Source of the DNA: JAJPJE01 sp963848375
GTDB lineage: Bacteria; Acidobacteriota; Terriglobia; Terriglobales; Acidobacteriaceae
Direction: 5' to 3'
Length of the DNA: 64,000 nt
Assembly (NCBI GenBank): GCA_963848375.1
Contig: CAWKDK010000007.1
Span: 45,054-109,053 of the forward strand
The notes below the pieces were generated by a model. That model worked only from the letters and a program-made list of their open reading frames with translations. It did not search any database and had not been told where the DNA came from. Below are positions 47,338 to 55,733 of the stretch, in pieces (the first letter of the stretch is position 1; each line of letters starts with the position of its first letter). Both the position numbers and the translations under genes were made by a program.

Positions 47338-47523
47338 TCAGGCTGAGCGGCGAGCAACGAGAGCACCACCAATTGCAATGAGCAACCCGAGAAGCGACCA
47401 CACAATCCACGTCTCGGTTTGGTGTCCGTTCAGCGTGACGAATGACGGCCATCGCAAAACATATGCACTGATAGAGAACAACAGCCCCAAGGAAGTCAGC
47501 ACGTATCCCAGAGTTCGGCTCAT
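47338..47523 (-). CDS. Small two-helix membrane protein
   Basis: 61 residues: hydrophobic TLGYVLTSLGLLFSISAYVL, a short polar loop and ETWIVWSLLGLLIAIGGALVA, ending ARRSA. Two transmembrane helices with basic ends. No known family recognised. Its start lies 48 bp left of the palindrome at 47575, and it is followed by the Clp-N-like gene on the same strand. Confidence 0.5.
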   Translation of the reverse strand: MSRTLGYVLTSLGLLFSISAYVLRWPSFVTLNGHQTETWIVWSLLGLLIAIGGALVARRSA

Positions 47524-47574
47524 GGCGAACGCATTCTACCGCGATAGCCGTTGCGAAATCCTTATCCCACTCGG

Positions 47575-47591
47575 TATCTCACGATGAGATA
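47575..47591. repeat. Palindromic repeat, family member 2
   Basis: TATCTCA-CGA-TGAGATA with flanks that match the family in reverse orientation (minus strand: CTATCTCATCGTGAGATACC then GAGTGGGATAAGG). Lies between divergent small genes, so it may also affect their promoters. Confidence 0.75.
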
Positions 47592-47652
47592 GTTCATGGG
47601 ATGCGCCGTTATCGACAGCTATCTTCTGTCCCAAAGCATCTAGAGATTCCAT

Positions 47653-48117
47653 ATGTTCCTTCGAGGAACAATCGTCTTATTCGCAACATGGTTTTCGCTA
47701 GCCATCTGCTCCGCTCAGGACACCGGGGACTGTCCACCACGTCCTGTCAACGGCGTCTGCCGAGACAAGGACGGCAACGACTGCTCAAAGAACGAATCTC
47801 TATGGCTTATCTGTCACGGCTACAATCCCGAGTACACTGCACAGGCCGCGAAAGCGAAAGTAAAAGGAACCGTACGTCTAACTGCCATAGTTGGCTCCGA
47901 TGGTTGCGCTCATAAGATAACTGTCGTGAAGTCACTCGGTTATGGTCTCGACGAAGCGTCGGTTTCAGCACTAGAACGCTTTCGATTTCAGAAACGTGAG
48001 GAGCCTACGTCCATCAGTTTTGAATTTCATCTGGATCCGCAGTCCTCTTCAAGGAACACTCTTACAGCGCCGAAATGTGTAGACGTTAGTGTGGAGAAAT
48101 CGCGCAGTGCGAAATAG
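47653..48117 (+). CDS. Secreted TonB C-terminal-domain protein
   Basis: 154 residues. Signal peptide (FLRGTIVLFATWFSLAICSAQ), a Cys-rich segment CPPRPVNGVCRDKDGNDCSKN, then a TonB_C domain: PEYTAQAAKAKVKGTVRLTAIVGSDGCAHKITVVKSLG..LDEASVSALERFRF. It lacks the N-terminal membrane anchor and Pro-rich spacer of a true TonB, so it is unlikely to energise receptors; such free TonB_C proteins are common in this phylum. Role unknown. Confidence 0.75.
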   Translation: MFLRGTIVLFATWFSLAICSAQDTGDCPPRPVNGVCRDKDGNDCSKNESLWLICHGYNPEYTAQAAKAKVKGTVRLTAIVGSDGCAHKITVVKSLGYGLDEASVSALERFRFQKREEPTSISFEFHLDPQSSSRNTLTAPKCVDVSVEKSRSAK

Positions 48118-48155
48118 GTGTTGGGAGGTCCAATAAGCTAAGGGGTAGATAGGGA

Positions 48156-48395
48156 ATGAAGCAGCATCCCGGCATTTCGATTCACCATATCGCAATCGGC
48201 GGCGGCATTATGGGTGCGGTGGTCGCAATCGGAAGTTGCCTAATTTTCTTCTTCGGAGTAGTTGAGGTTCGCTGGTTCTTGTTGCTGAGCATTCCCTTCG
48301 CTGTCGGCGTTGCGGCTCTGCTCCGTGTGTACTACAAGCGCCGATCTGTAGAAGTAACCGGGGCTGACGAAGCGACTCGCATCAAGCTCGATTGA
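48156..48395 (+). CDS. Small membrane protein
   Basis: 79 residues with two hydrophobic helices (IAIGGGIMGAVVAIGSCLIFFFGVV and WFLLLSIPFAVGVAALLRVYY), then a charged tail (KRRSVEVTGADE). No family recognised. 38 bp after the TonB_C gene on the same strand and possibly transcribed with it. Confidence 0.5.
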   Translation: MKQHPGISIHHIAIGGGIMGAVVAIGSCLIFFFGVVEVRWFLLLSIPFAVGVAALLRVYYKRRSVEVTGADEATRIKLD

Positions 48396-48613
48396 ACGAC
48401 AGTAGGTCCCGTACCAGACATAGCCAGTACCGCGTCCCAACGGATACATGGGCGGGTGGCCAACTCTTTCGCCTGCCGTTGGCGGAGGCTGGGATCGCCA
48501 ACTCCAATGTCAGAGAGGTTGTCATTCGCCTCGGCCCCGCGCAAATGTTGTCAAGAGCCTCTTAGCCCCGTTTTCCCGCCAAGTCGATCATTCCACGATA
48601 GAAATAAATTCTC

Positions 48614-48846
48614 CGAAAGTGTCCGGTAGGTCCCCTCGAATTTGTCACAATAGAGATAGGCGATGTGAGTTCGGGCCGTCTTTGATTTTGCTTTTGTCTG
48701 ACAACTGACAACTGACAACTAGCAACTGAGTTAACTCCTTTGTTATGCGGGACGGGACTAAGTCCTTTGTTTGCCGGGACGAGCCTTATCCCATGCCTCT
48801 AAGTCCTTTAGAATGCGGGACACCGGGGGAGGGGGTACCCATGGGA
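48614..48846 (+). repeat. Interspersed noncoding repeat, copy A
   Basis: Roughly 240 bp closely similar, in inverted orientation, to 57011-57257. Order of parts: GAAAGTGTCnnGTAGGTCCC, a block TTTGTCACAATAGAGATAGG, a TTCGGG..GTCTTTG segment, tandem GACAACT units, three hairpin units (see 48732-49002), then a G-rich end GGGGGAGGGGGTACCCATGG. Weaker similarity extends left to about 48540 (TTGTCAAGnnCCTCT). No protein is preserved between the copies. Confidence 0.85.
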
Positions 48847-49002
48847 TTTCGCAATTCGAGAAGCAACCGCGCAAGGATGGGCCGACTTGCAGCTGGGAAG
48901 AGCAGCCACTAACTCCTTTAGAATGCGCTATGGGCAGGTTAAGCCCTTTAGAATGCGCTATGTGACGCGCACTACCACGTAAGTCCTTTGTTTGCCGCTT
49001 GG
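48732..49002 (+). repeat. Tandem array of six short hairpin units
   Basis: Six units of about 22 nt start at 48732, 48759, 48800, 48910, 48940 and 48980. Each begins TAAnYCCTTT, continues with GTTTGCC, GTTATGC or AGAATGC, and three end in GGGAC, which can pair with the GTCC at the start. Gaps between them are irregular (5 to 88 nt). The last three end in GCTATG or GCTTGG instead and lie outside copy A. A run of 13 G with further G tracts follows at 49001-49020. The 48396-49091 gap contains nothing else recognisable. Confidence 0.8.
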
Positions 49003-49091
49003 GAGGGGGGGGGGGTGGGGTTACCTATCAGTAATCATCTGCAAAGATGACCGGCCGATCCATAAACGGGATCAGCCCCCGCAAGTCCTCC

Positions 49092-50343
49092 CTATTCGGG
49101 ACTGTAATAGTCAACGGCAACCGGGCTTTCGAACAGCGAGTAGTCGCGCGTCACCACGGTGATACCGGTCTCAGTGACGAAGTACCGCTGCTTATCGACC
49201 TCGGTGTCGTAGCCGATTACCGTGCCCTCGGGAATATGCACGTCGCGATCGATGATGGCTCGGCGAATGCGGCAGTAGCGGCCGATATTCACGTGGCTGA
49301 AGACGATGCTGGAGTCGACGTCGGCGTAGGAGTTCACTCGTACGTCGGGTGACAAAACGCTGCTCCGCACCATGGAACCGGAGACGATCGATCCGGCGGA
49401 GACGATCGAATCCACGGCGCTGCCAGTGCGGCCCGGCTCGGAAAATACGAATTTCGCCGGAGGATACTGTCTCTGGTGTGTGCGCAGCGGCCAGTGCTTG
49501 TCGTAGAGGTTGAACACTGGCGAAACGGCAACCAGGTCCATGTTCGCTTCGTAATACGCTTCCAGCGTGCCCACGTCGCGCCAGTAAAGCGCTTCCTTCT
49601 TGTTCTCGTCGATGAAATTGAAGGAGTAGATTTTGTAGTCGTCCACCATCTTGGGGAGGATGTCGTGCCCGAAATCGTGGCTCGAGTTCGGATCCTCGGC
49701 GTCTTTCAACAACACGGGGATGAGCACGTCGGTGTTGAACAGAGTAAATGCCCATCGATCCCGAGACCATGCGCGGATTATAGGGCGAGCGCAGATTGGT
49801 TACCTTCGGCTTTTCCTCGAAACCGGTAACTCGCCCCCCACGGTCGACGTCCACCACTCCGAAGCGGAAAGTCTCTTCGGGTTCGATCAGAATGGTTGCC
49901 AGAGTGACGTCGGCGCCAGAGGCGCGGTGCTGATCGAGCATCAGCCCATAGTTCATCTTGTAAATGTGATCGCCCGACAGGATGAGAACGTGTTTCGGCT
50001 GCTCTGCTCCAATCGAGTAGATGTTCTGGTAGACGGCGTCCGCGGTTCCCATGTACCAGTTCTCGCTGACGCGCTTCATCGGCGGCAGGATCTCAACGAA
50101 CTCGCCCAGTTCGCGAGCCACGATGTTCCAGCCTTCGCGAATATGACGATTCAGCGAGAGCGCTTTGTACTGGGTGAGGATGTAGACGCGACGAAGATCG
50201 GAATTAATGCAATTGGAAAGCGTGATGTCGATGATGCGATAGATTCCGCCGAACGTGACTGCCGGTTTGGCGCGATCCCGAGTCAGAGGGTACAGCCTTT
50301 CCCCCGCTCCTCCGGCCAGCAAGACTCCAAGCGTGTCCTTCAT
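49092..50343 (-). CDS. glgC: Glucose-1-phosphate adenylyltransferase, frameshifted
   Basis: Makes ADP-glucose for glycogen or trehalose. N-terminal nucleotidyltransferase: GVLLAGGAGERLYPLTRDRAKPAVTFGGIYRIIDI, NWYMGTADAVYQNI, HVLILSGDHIYKMNY and FEEKPK. The C-terminal part in another frame continues YWRDVGTLEAYYEANMDL and a left-handed beta-helix (GSAVDSIVSAGSIVSGS). The break is near 49741-49744: removing one base gives ..GSMGIYLFNTDVLIPVLL.., as expected, and ~416 residues. A one-base insertion, most likely a sequence error. Alone on its strand; no glycogen synthase nearby. Confidence 0.92.
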
Positions 50344-50525
50344 GCCTTTTCCGGAATACCGATTTGAAAAACTTTGTTACATAAACCGAAAAGAAGAACC
50401 GGTTCAATTGTCAGCCCGCTAAGAGGGCCGGATTCTCCGCAGCCAACTTCAGACAACTAGCTTAAGCCGCATGATGTTAGCACAAGGAAATCAGTTATCG
50501 ACACTTGCCACGCCAGGAGCAGCAA

Positions 50526-50807
50526 TCAGGCAGCATCGTCCAGCGTGATTCGCAGCGACTTCAGGAACTTCATGTCCTGACTGGTGACTTTGAAATCAGT
50601 ATGGTTCGAACGGCGTCCTGCGCTCTCCGTCGCTTCCTCTTCCGGTTCCTGCTTGTTAAAGCCGATCGTGGCTTCGAGCACCAGGAAAACGTCATAACCG
50701 CCTGCTTTAATCTTGGAGATTACCTCGGCAATTTCCTCCGATTCAGAGAGGGAATCATTGATCGCCTCGCCGAGTTCCTTCATCAGGTGCTTGAGTTTCG
50801 GATTCAC
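50526..50807 (-). CDS. Conserved hypothetical small protein
   Basis: About 93 residues from a GTG at 50807 (VNPKLKHLMKELGEAINDSL) with GGGGG ribosome-like sequence just before it; an in-frame start at 50921 would add unconserved residues. Pattern: helical first half (SESEEIAEVISKIKAGGYDVFLVLEATIGF), acidic middle, and a C-terminal TSQDMKFLKSLRITLD. No motif for a function. Divergent from the gene at 50927. Confidence 0.55.
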   Translation of the reverse strand: MNPKLKHLMKELGEAINDSLSESEEIAEVISKIKAGGYDVFLVLEATIGFNKQEPEEEATESAGRRSNHTDFKVTSQDMKFLKSLRITLDDAA

Positions 50808-50926
50808 TTCGCCCCCTGGGGTTTGGGCCGCCAGGTGGTTGCCCGGCGAAACTGCGTACCCAATTCGTTGGATGCGCCGGATGCGACTCCGGTTTAGTTC
50901 CTGCAGGCTTGTTACAATCACAAGTT

Positions 50927-51271
50927 GTGCCGGAAACGTCTGGAGTCCGCAAAAGTGCCGCCGTTGCCCGTGTTGTCGGGCGCATGGCTGGCGAGAAGGC
51001 CAATAGCAATCGCTGGCTGCGGGCCACCTACCGCGGCGCGAGCTCCATCTTTCACTCGCTCGCGCACGTTCTTTCGGCTCTCTGGCATCAGGTTACAGGT
51101 GTATTCTTTCTGGCGTTCGCGACGCTTGGCGCACTCGCCTGCATCCGCGAGTACCGCAGTTATGCGGCAGGGAAAGTAGGGCCGGGACGCGTGATCCTTG
51201 TTGCGGGATTCGCTTTGCTCTTCGGATACTTCGCCCTGAGCAACTTCATGCGCGCCGGACGCCGAACCTGA
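50927..51271 (+). CDS. Hypothetical membrane protein
   Basis: About 114 residues from GTG 50927 (VPETSGVRKSAAVARVVGR). Basic N-terminus, then two hydrophobic stretches (GVFFLAFATLGALACI and VILVAGFALLFGYFALSNFM). No family recognised. Its stop is 13 bp before the mutase gene, so the two are probably on one transcript. Confidence 0.6.
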   Translation: MPETSGVRKSAAVARVVGRMAGEKANSNRWLRATYRGASSIFHSLAHVLSALWHQVTGVFFLAFATLGALACIREYRSYAAGKVGPGRVILVAGFALLFGYFALSNFMRAGRRT

Positions 51272-51284
51272 TCGAGGTCCCACC

Positions 51285-52922
51285 GTGGCTGATCCTGTGA
51301 AAACCGCAGCGCCGGAAGCTGCAAAGGCTTCTGCGAAGCAAGAAGCCGTCAAGACGAGTTCTAACATCGAAGTTCAACCCCTCTATACGCCAGCGGACCT
51401 GCAGGACTGGCAATACGATCAGCAACTTGGTTATCCCGGCCAATATCCGTTTACGCGCGGCGTTCACCCGACTATGTACCGCGGACGCCTCTGGACCATG
51501 CGGCAGTACGCCGGGATGGGCGACGCCGAAGAGTCGAATCGGCGCTACAAGTACCTGCTGCAGGCCGGAACGACAGGGCTGTCGGTCGCGTTTGATCTTC
51601 CTACGCAGATTGGCCTGGATTCTGATTGTCCCCTGGCGATGGGAGAAGTCGGCAAAGTAGGCGTTGCTATCGATTCCATTGAGGACATGCAACGGCTGTT
51701 TGATGGCATCAACCTGGAGAAGATCTCCACCTCGATGACCATCAATGCGACCGCCTCGATCCTGCTCGCGCTCTACATTGCGGTCGCGAAACGCACAGGG
51801 GCAGAGGTTCGCAAGCTCTCCGGCACGGTGCAGAACGACGTCCTGAAGGAATACATCGCGCGCGGGACGTACATTTATCCGCCACAAGCAGCGATGCGGA
51901 TTGTGACGGACATTTTTGCGTATGCGAACCGGGAAGTACCCGATTGGAACACGATTTCGATTTCCGGCTATCACATGCGCGAAGCCGGATGCACCGCCGT
52001 GCAGGAAGTGGCGTTCACCCTGGCTGATGGAATGACCTATGTGCAAGCGGCGATCGACACGGGGCTCGATGTCGATACATTCGCGCCGAGGCTGTCGTTC
52101 TTCTTCGCATCGTTCAGCAACTTCTTTGAGGAGATTGCCAAGTTTCGGGCCGCCAGGCGAATGTGGGCGCGCATCATGCGCGACAAGTTCGCCGCCAAGA
52201 ACCCGAAATCGTGGATGCTGCGCTTTCATACGCAGACGGCCGGCTCTTCGCTAACCGCGCAGCAGCCGGAGAATAATATCGTGCGCACCGCGTTGCAGGG
52301 GCTTTCGGCTGTACTGGGCGGAACGCAGTCGCTGCATACGAACTCCTTCGATGAAGCGCTTGCGCTGCCAACCGAGCAATCTGCGCGAATTGCCTTGCGG
52401 ACCCAGCAGATCATCGCCTACGAATCGGGTGCAGCCCAGACCGTCGATCCCATAGCGGGTTCGTACTACGTCGAGTCGATGACGGATGAAATCGAGAAGC
52501 GAGCGGAAGCGTATCTGGACAAAATCGAAGCGCTCGGCGGAATGCTGAGAGCAATTGAGCGCGGCTACGTGCAGCAGGAAATCCAAAATGCATCGTACGA
52601 GTTTCAGCAAAGGGTCGAGCGCCTCGAGCAGGTCGTGGTCGGCGTGAACCGCTTCCGATTGGAAGAAGAAACGCCTGTCCCGATCCAGCGCATCGATGAG
52701 GCATTGGAGCGCAAGCAGGTAGAACGCCTACGCGCGGTGCGGGCGAAGCGTGACCCCGGCGCCTGGCGCGATGCTCTCACGCGCGTCGAAGATATAGCGC
52801 GAACTGGCGAGAACTTAATGCCGGCGATTGTGAATGCCGTCGAGAGCTACGCCACGGTTGGCGAAATTTCCGATGCCATGCGGAAAGTATTTGGGGAGTA
52901 CAGGGAAGCGGTCGTGATTTAG
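51285..52922 (+). CDS. Methylmalonyl-CoA mutase, catalytic (alpha) subunit without B12 domain
   Basis: 545 residues. Substrate-binding barrel: YRGRLWTMRQYAGMGDAEESN, GTTGLSVAFDLPTQIGLDSD, NTISISGYHMREAG, TQTAGSSLTAQQPENNIVRTA and GGTQSLHTNSFDEALALPTE. The Tyr of RQYAG and the Arg of AAMRIVTDIF are, as I recall, those of methylmalonyl-CoA rather than isobutyryl-CoA mutase. The cobalamin-binding DxHxxG domain is absent, so a separate small subunit must exist; none is in the window. GTG start. Links odd-chain and branched-chain carbon to succinyl-CoA. Confidence 0.9.
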   Translation: MADPVKTAAPEAAKASAKQEAVKTSSNIEVQPLYTPADLQDWQYDQQLGYPGQYPFTRGVHPTMYRGRLWTMRQYAGMGDAEESNRRYKYLLQAGTTGLSVAFDLPTQIGLDSDCPLAMGEVGKVGVAIDSIEDMQRLFDGINLEKISTSMTINATASILLALYIAVAKRTGAEVRKLSGTVQNDVLKEYIARGTYIYPPQAAMRIVTDIFAYANREVPDWNTISISGYHMREAGCTAVQEVAFTLADGMTYVQAAIDTGLDVDTFAPRLSFFFASFSNFFEEIAKFRAARRMWARIMRDKFAAKNPKSWMLRFHTQTAGSSLTAQQPENNIVRTALQGLSAVLGGTQSLHTNSFDEALALPTEQSARIALRTQQIIAYESGAAQTVDPIAGSYYVESMTDEIEKRAEAYLDKIEALGGMLRAIERGYVQQEIQNASYEFQQRVERLEQVVVGVNRFRLEEETPVPIQRIDEALERKQVERLRAVRAKRDPGAWRDALTRVEDIARTGENLMPAIVNAVESYATVGEISDAMRKVFGEYREAVVI

Positions 52923-52926
52923 TCGT

Positions 52927-53094
52927 TTAGTTCTGCGCTTGCAAGTCGCAGGCTTCGCGACACTCGAGGCAGTAATAAGCGCCGTCCTGGCATAACCGCA
53001 CTTGATGCGCGCCCATGCACAGGCCGCAATAACGATCACACTCACACTTCTCTTCCGGTAGTTCGCAAACGTTGCAGATGAAACGTTCTGCCAT
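52927..53094 (-). CDS. Small cysteine-rich zinc-finger protein
   Basis: 55 residues with ten Cys: MAERFICNVCELPEEKCECDRYCGLCMGAHQVRLCQDGAYYCLECREACD. Three or more CxxC pairs could hold two zinc ions in a compact cross-brace. Stops 5 bp from the convergent mutase gene. Start at 53094 chosen because upstream residues are not Cys-finger-like. Function unknown. Confidence 0.55.
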   Translation of the reverse strand: MAERFICNVCELPEEKCECDRYCGLCMGAHQVRLCQDGAYYCLECREACDLQAQN

Positions 53095-53176
53095 GATGGC
53101 GGAGTGTAACGCGGCTGAGTCTGCTGCGCCAGTTACCTCGGTGCTTCGGGCCAAGGAGAGCGTCATCTCTTGCGGC

Positions 53177-53918
53177 TTAGCTCTGCGACACACCCATACG
53201 CGACTGGAGCTCTTTGCGGTAGCGACGGCTCATCCTCAGCCTTGTTCCGTCAGTGAGCAGCACTTCGTGTTCTCCATCTTCGCGAAGTTCCAGCGCCTGG
53301 ATTCGTTCCAGATTCACGATCGCAGACCGGTGAATGCGACAGAAGACGCGTCGGGTCGAGATCCTCTTCCAGCTCTGCCATGCTCCGCCGCAATAGGTGC
53401 GATTTTGCGCCCACGTGAAGGCATGCGTAATAGTCTGCGGCTTCGATCCAATCGATTTCGGCAATGTTGACGAACGAGACTTGCCCCGTGCTCTTGATGG
53501 CGAAACGATCGAGCCTCTTCGCGGCAGGGTTCGCGTGTGCAATTCGTTCTTTGGCGCGCGCAAGGGCGCGATCGAATCGCGCATTGTCGAAGGGCTTCAG
53601 GAGATAGTCGAGCGCACCCGCCTCGAAGGCGCGCAATGCGTACTGATCGTAAGCGGTGACGAAGATGATGGCGGGTGGCAACTGAGCGCCAAGCAGCTCG
53701 AGCACATCGAAACCATCGCATTCGGGCATTTGTATGTCGAGGAAAACGAGATCCGGTTTCTTGCTGCGAATCTCGGTGAGAGCCTCTGCTCCAGAACGGC
53801 ACTCGGAGACGATTTCGACATCCTGATCACGCCGCAGCAAGACTCTAAGATTGGCGCGCGCGGGCGGCTCGTCGTCCACGATCAACGTGCGTATTCTGGC
53901 GACGCGTTCGTCGGGCAC
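53177..53918 (-). CDS. LytTR-family response regulator, frameshifted
   Basis: Receiver domain: LIVDDEPPARANLRVLL, VFLDIQMPECDGFDVL (phospho-Asp), VTAYDQYALRAFEAGALDYLLKPF. The LytTR DNA-binding domain begins VSFVNIAEIDWIEAADYYACLHV and continues in another frame with CRIHRSAIVNLERIQALELREDG..RLRMSRRYR. The frame changes at 53344-53346: one base fewer gives ..LDPTRFCRIHRSAIVN.., the family consensus. So a one-base insertion breaks a protein of ~246 residues. GTG start 3 bp after the kinase stop. The partner is the LytS-type kinase upstream. Confidence 0.9.
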
Positions 53919-53921
53919 GCG

Positions 53922-55019
53922 TTACTCCTGGAAGGGCACTGAAAGTGAGACTTGCACTCCATTAGGAGGCTGATTTTGCAGGCGGAACTCGAAATCCTTT
54001 CCGTAGAGGCTTTGCAGGCGGGCGCGCACGTTGGAGATGCCAATCCCAGGCTGGCTGTTCTCCCATCCGCTGGGAAGCGCTGGTCCGTCGTTGTATACGC
54101 TCAAGGTCAGCGTGCCATTGTTGCGCACTGCCGAGATGCGGATCTCGCCTCCCTGCGCGCGCTTTGAGATGCCGTGCTTGATGGAATTTTCGACCATCGG
54201 CTGCAGAATCAGGCTGGGGACATGAGCCGCAAGCAGTTCCGGGGGAACTTGTATGTCCAGTCGAAGCCGATCTCCCAGGCGCATCTTTTCGATGTCGAGA
54301 TACTTCTGCAGGAATTGCATCTCGTCTCCCAAGGGAGCTTGCTGCCGATGCGAATCATCGAGGACGCCGCGCAAGAAGTCGCTCAGGCCGGCAATCATGC
54401 TGACCGCTTCATCGTTCCTTTCCTCGCGAACCAGTGCCGCGATTCCGTGAAGAGTGTTGAACAGGAAATGCGGTTCAACTTGCCGTCGAAGCGCCTCAAG
54501 TCGTGCGGCGGAAAGTTGATCGTTCAGGCGAGCAGTTTCTGCCTGCTGTAGAGCCAGGCGCTCGCGCGATTCCAACATTTGGCCGACGGCAAGAATAGCG
54601 ACGTATAGAAGAAAAGAGGCCAGCAGTTCGTTGTAAAACTTATCGAGCCACACGTGCACGAATGGCCTGGGAAACGATGGATCGGCCCAAGGATTCAGCA
54701 GCCGTTCCATCACCGTCATCCATCCTGCCCAGACCACGCAGATAGCGAGACTGGCGATGAGGTGAATGGCCCAGGCGGAAAATGCCTTGATTCGAAATGG
54801 CGGATATCGTCGCCCGAGATAGAGCACGACCGGAGTCGAAAGCGCGGACGGCAGCCACGAAAATGCCAGGTAGACGAAGAGCTTCGTCCACGCGTGATGC
54901 ATTCCTTCGGCGCGCATCACGACAACGTTCTGCGTCGCGGAGAATAGTGCAACGGTCGTCCAGATCGCGGCGATCCAAAGCCAGCGGACGGGTTGCGGAC
55001 GCAGAGAGCCGTCTTCCAT
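53922..55019 (-). CDS. LytS/YpdA-type sensor histidine kinase
   Basis: 365 residues. About four hydrophobic segments (WLWIAAIWTTVALFSATQ, WLPSALSTPVVLYLG, AWAIHLIASLAICVVWAGW, LLASFLLYVAILAVGQML) to residue ~160, a short coiled coil, then the His_kinase domain RRQVEPHFLFNTLHGIAAL (His phospho-site) and an HATPase with QPMVENSIKHGIS and GIGISNVRARL. No extracellular sensor domain is visible, so the signal is probably sensed within the membrane. Start at 55019 (MEDGSLRP). Signals to the LytTR regulator downstream. Confidence 0.88.
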   Translation of the reverse strand: MEDGSLRPQPVRWLWIAAIWTTVALFSATQNVVVMRAEGMHHAWTKLFVYLAFSWLPSALSTPVVLYLGRRYPPFRIKAFSAWAIHLIASLAICVVWAGWMTVMERLLNPWADPSFPRPFVHVWLDKFYNELLASFLLYVAILAVGQMLESRERLALQQAETARLNDQLSAARLEALRRQVEPHFLFNTLHGIAALVREERNDEAVSMIAGLSDFLRGVLDDSHRQQAPLGDEMQFLQKYLDIEKMRLGDRLRLDIQVPPELLAAHVPSLILQPMVENSIKHGISKRAQGGEIRISAVRNNGTLTLSVYNDGPALPSGWENSQPGIGISNVRARLQSLYGKDFEFRLQNQPPNGVQVSLSVPFQE

Positions 55020-55130
55020 GCTGAGAATGTTAGACCAGTCGCGCACAGAATGTTCGAAAATGCAGCGAAATGACAATCCCGTGCAGCCAGAAGTCTGGAG
55101 TTCGAAGGCGTCCAGCCTCATACTTCCAAC

Positions 55131-55727
55131 ATGGATGGCAAAATGAAAATCGCATTGGTGATTGTGATCGCGTTGTTCGGTCTGGGCGGACTGGCGCAGA
55201 ACGGGCAAGCGCCGACTTCTGGGCCGGAATATACCTCCGACGGCCAGATGAAGTTGCCCGCGAACTACCGCGAATGGGTCTATCTGACGACCGGCTTCGA
55301 TATGAGCTACAACCCGGCGATGAACATGGGTCACCACATGTTCGACAACGTGTTCGTGAATCCCGAGGCTTATAAAGCGTTCCTCAATACTGGCACGTGG
55401 CCTGATAAGACCGTGATGGTGCTGGAAGGCCGCGGCGCGCAGAGCCGAGGCTCGATCAACAAAGCTGGCAATTTCCAGGGCGAAGTGATGGGGATCGAGG
55501 TGCACGTGAAAGACGAAGCGCGATTTCCAGGCAAATGGGCATTCTTTGGGTTCGACGAAAGCAAAACTGCGAAGATGATTCCGCAGACCGCCAGTTGCTA
55601 TTCGTGTCACGCGGAACATGCAGCGGTGGACACGACATTTGTGCAGTTCTATCCGACGCTGCTGCCGATTGCGACTGCGAAGGGGACATTGAGCGCCGGT
55701 TATCAAAAAGATTTAGCGCAAAAATGA
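55131..55727 (+). CDS. Cytochrome P460-like secreted c-type heme protein
   Basis: 198 residues with a signal peptide (MKIALVIVIALFGLGGLAQ) and one c-heme site SCYSCHAEH (CxxCH) near the C-terminus. The layout ANYREWVYLTTGFDMSYN, VFVNPEAYKAFLNTGTWPDKTVMVLE and the final AVDTTFVQFYPTL matches the cytochrome P460 family, which includes hydroxylamine-oxidising and cytochrome c'-beta proteins. Whether the lysine-heme cross-link of P460 exists cannot be judged; general NO or electron-transfer roles remain possible. Stands next to the two-component pair, divergently. Confidence 0.82.
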   Translation: MDGKMKIALVIVIALFGLGGLAQNGQAPTSGPEYTSDGQMKLPANYREWVYLTTGFDMSYNPAMNMGHHMFDNVFVNPEAYKAFLNTGTWPDKTVMVLEGRGAQSRGSINKAGNFQGEVMGIEVHVKDEARFPGKWAFFGFDESKTAKMIPQTASCYSCHAEHAAVDTTFVQFYPTLLPIATAKGTLSAGYQKDLAQK

Positions 55728-55733
55728 GTCGCA

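Noticed and set aside
48448..48708. Possible plus-strand gene
   Set aside because: It lies within the repeat copy A and its flank; the frame is not kept in copy B.
48732..49002. CRISPR-like array
   Set aside because: Units are 22 nt but the spaces vary from 5 to 88 nt, sequence varies between units and no cas gene is present.
49001..49020. G-quadruplex regulatory element
   Set aside because: A run of 13 G with neighbours could form one, but it lies in a repeat-rich gap and long G-runs are also prone to sequence error.
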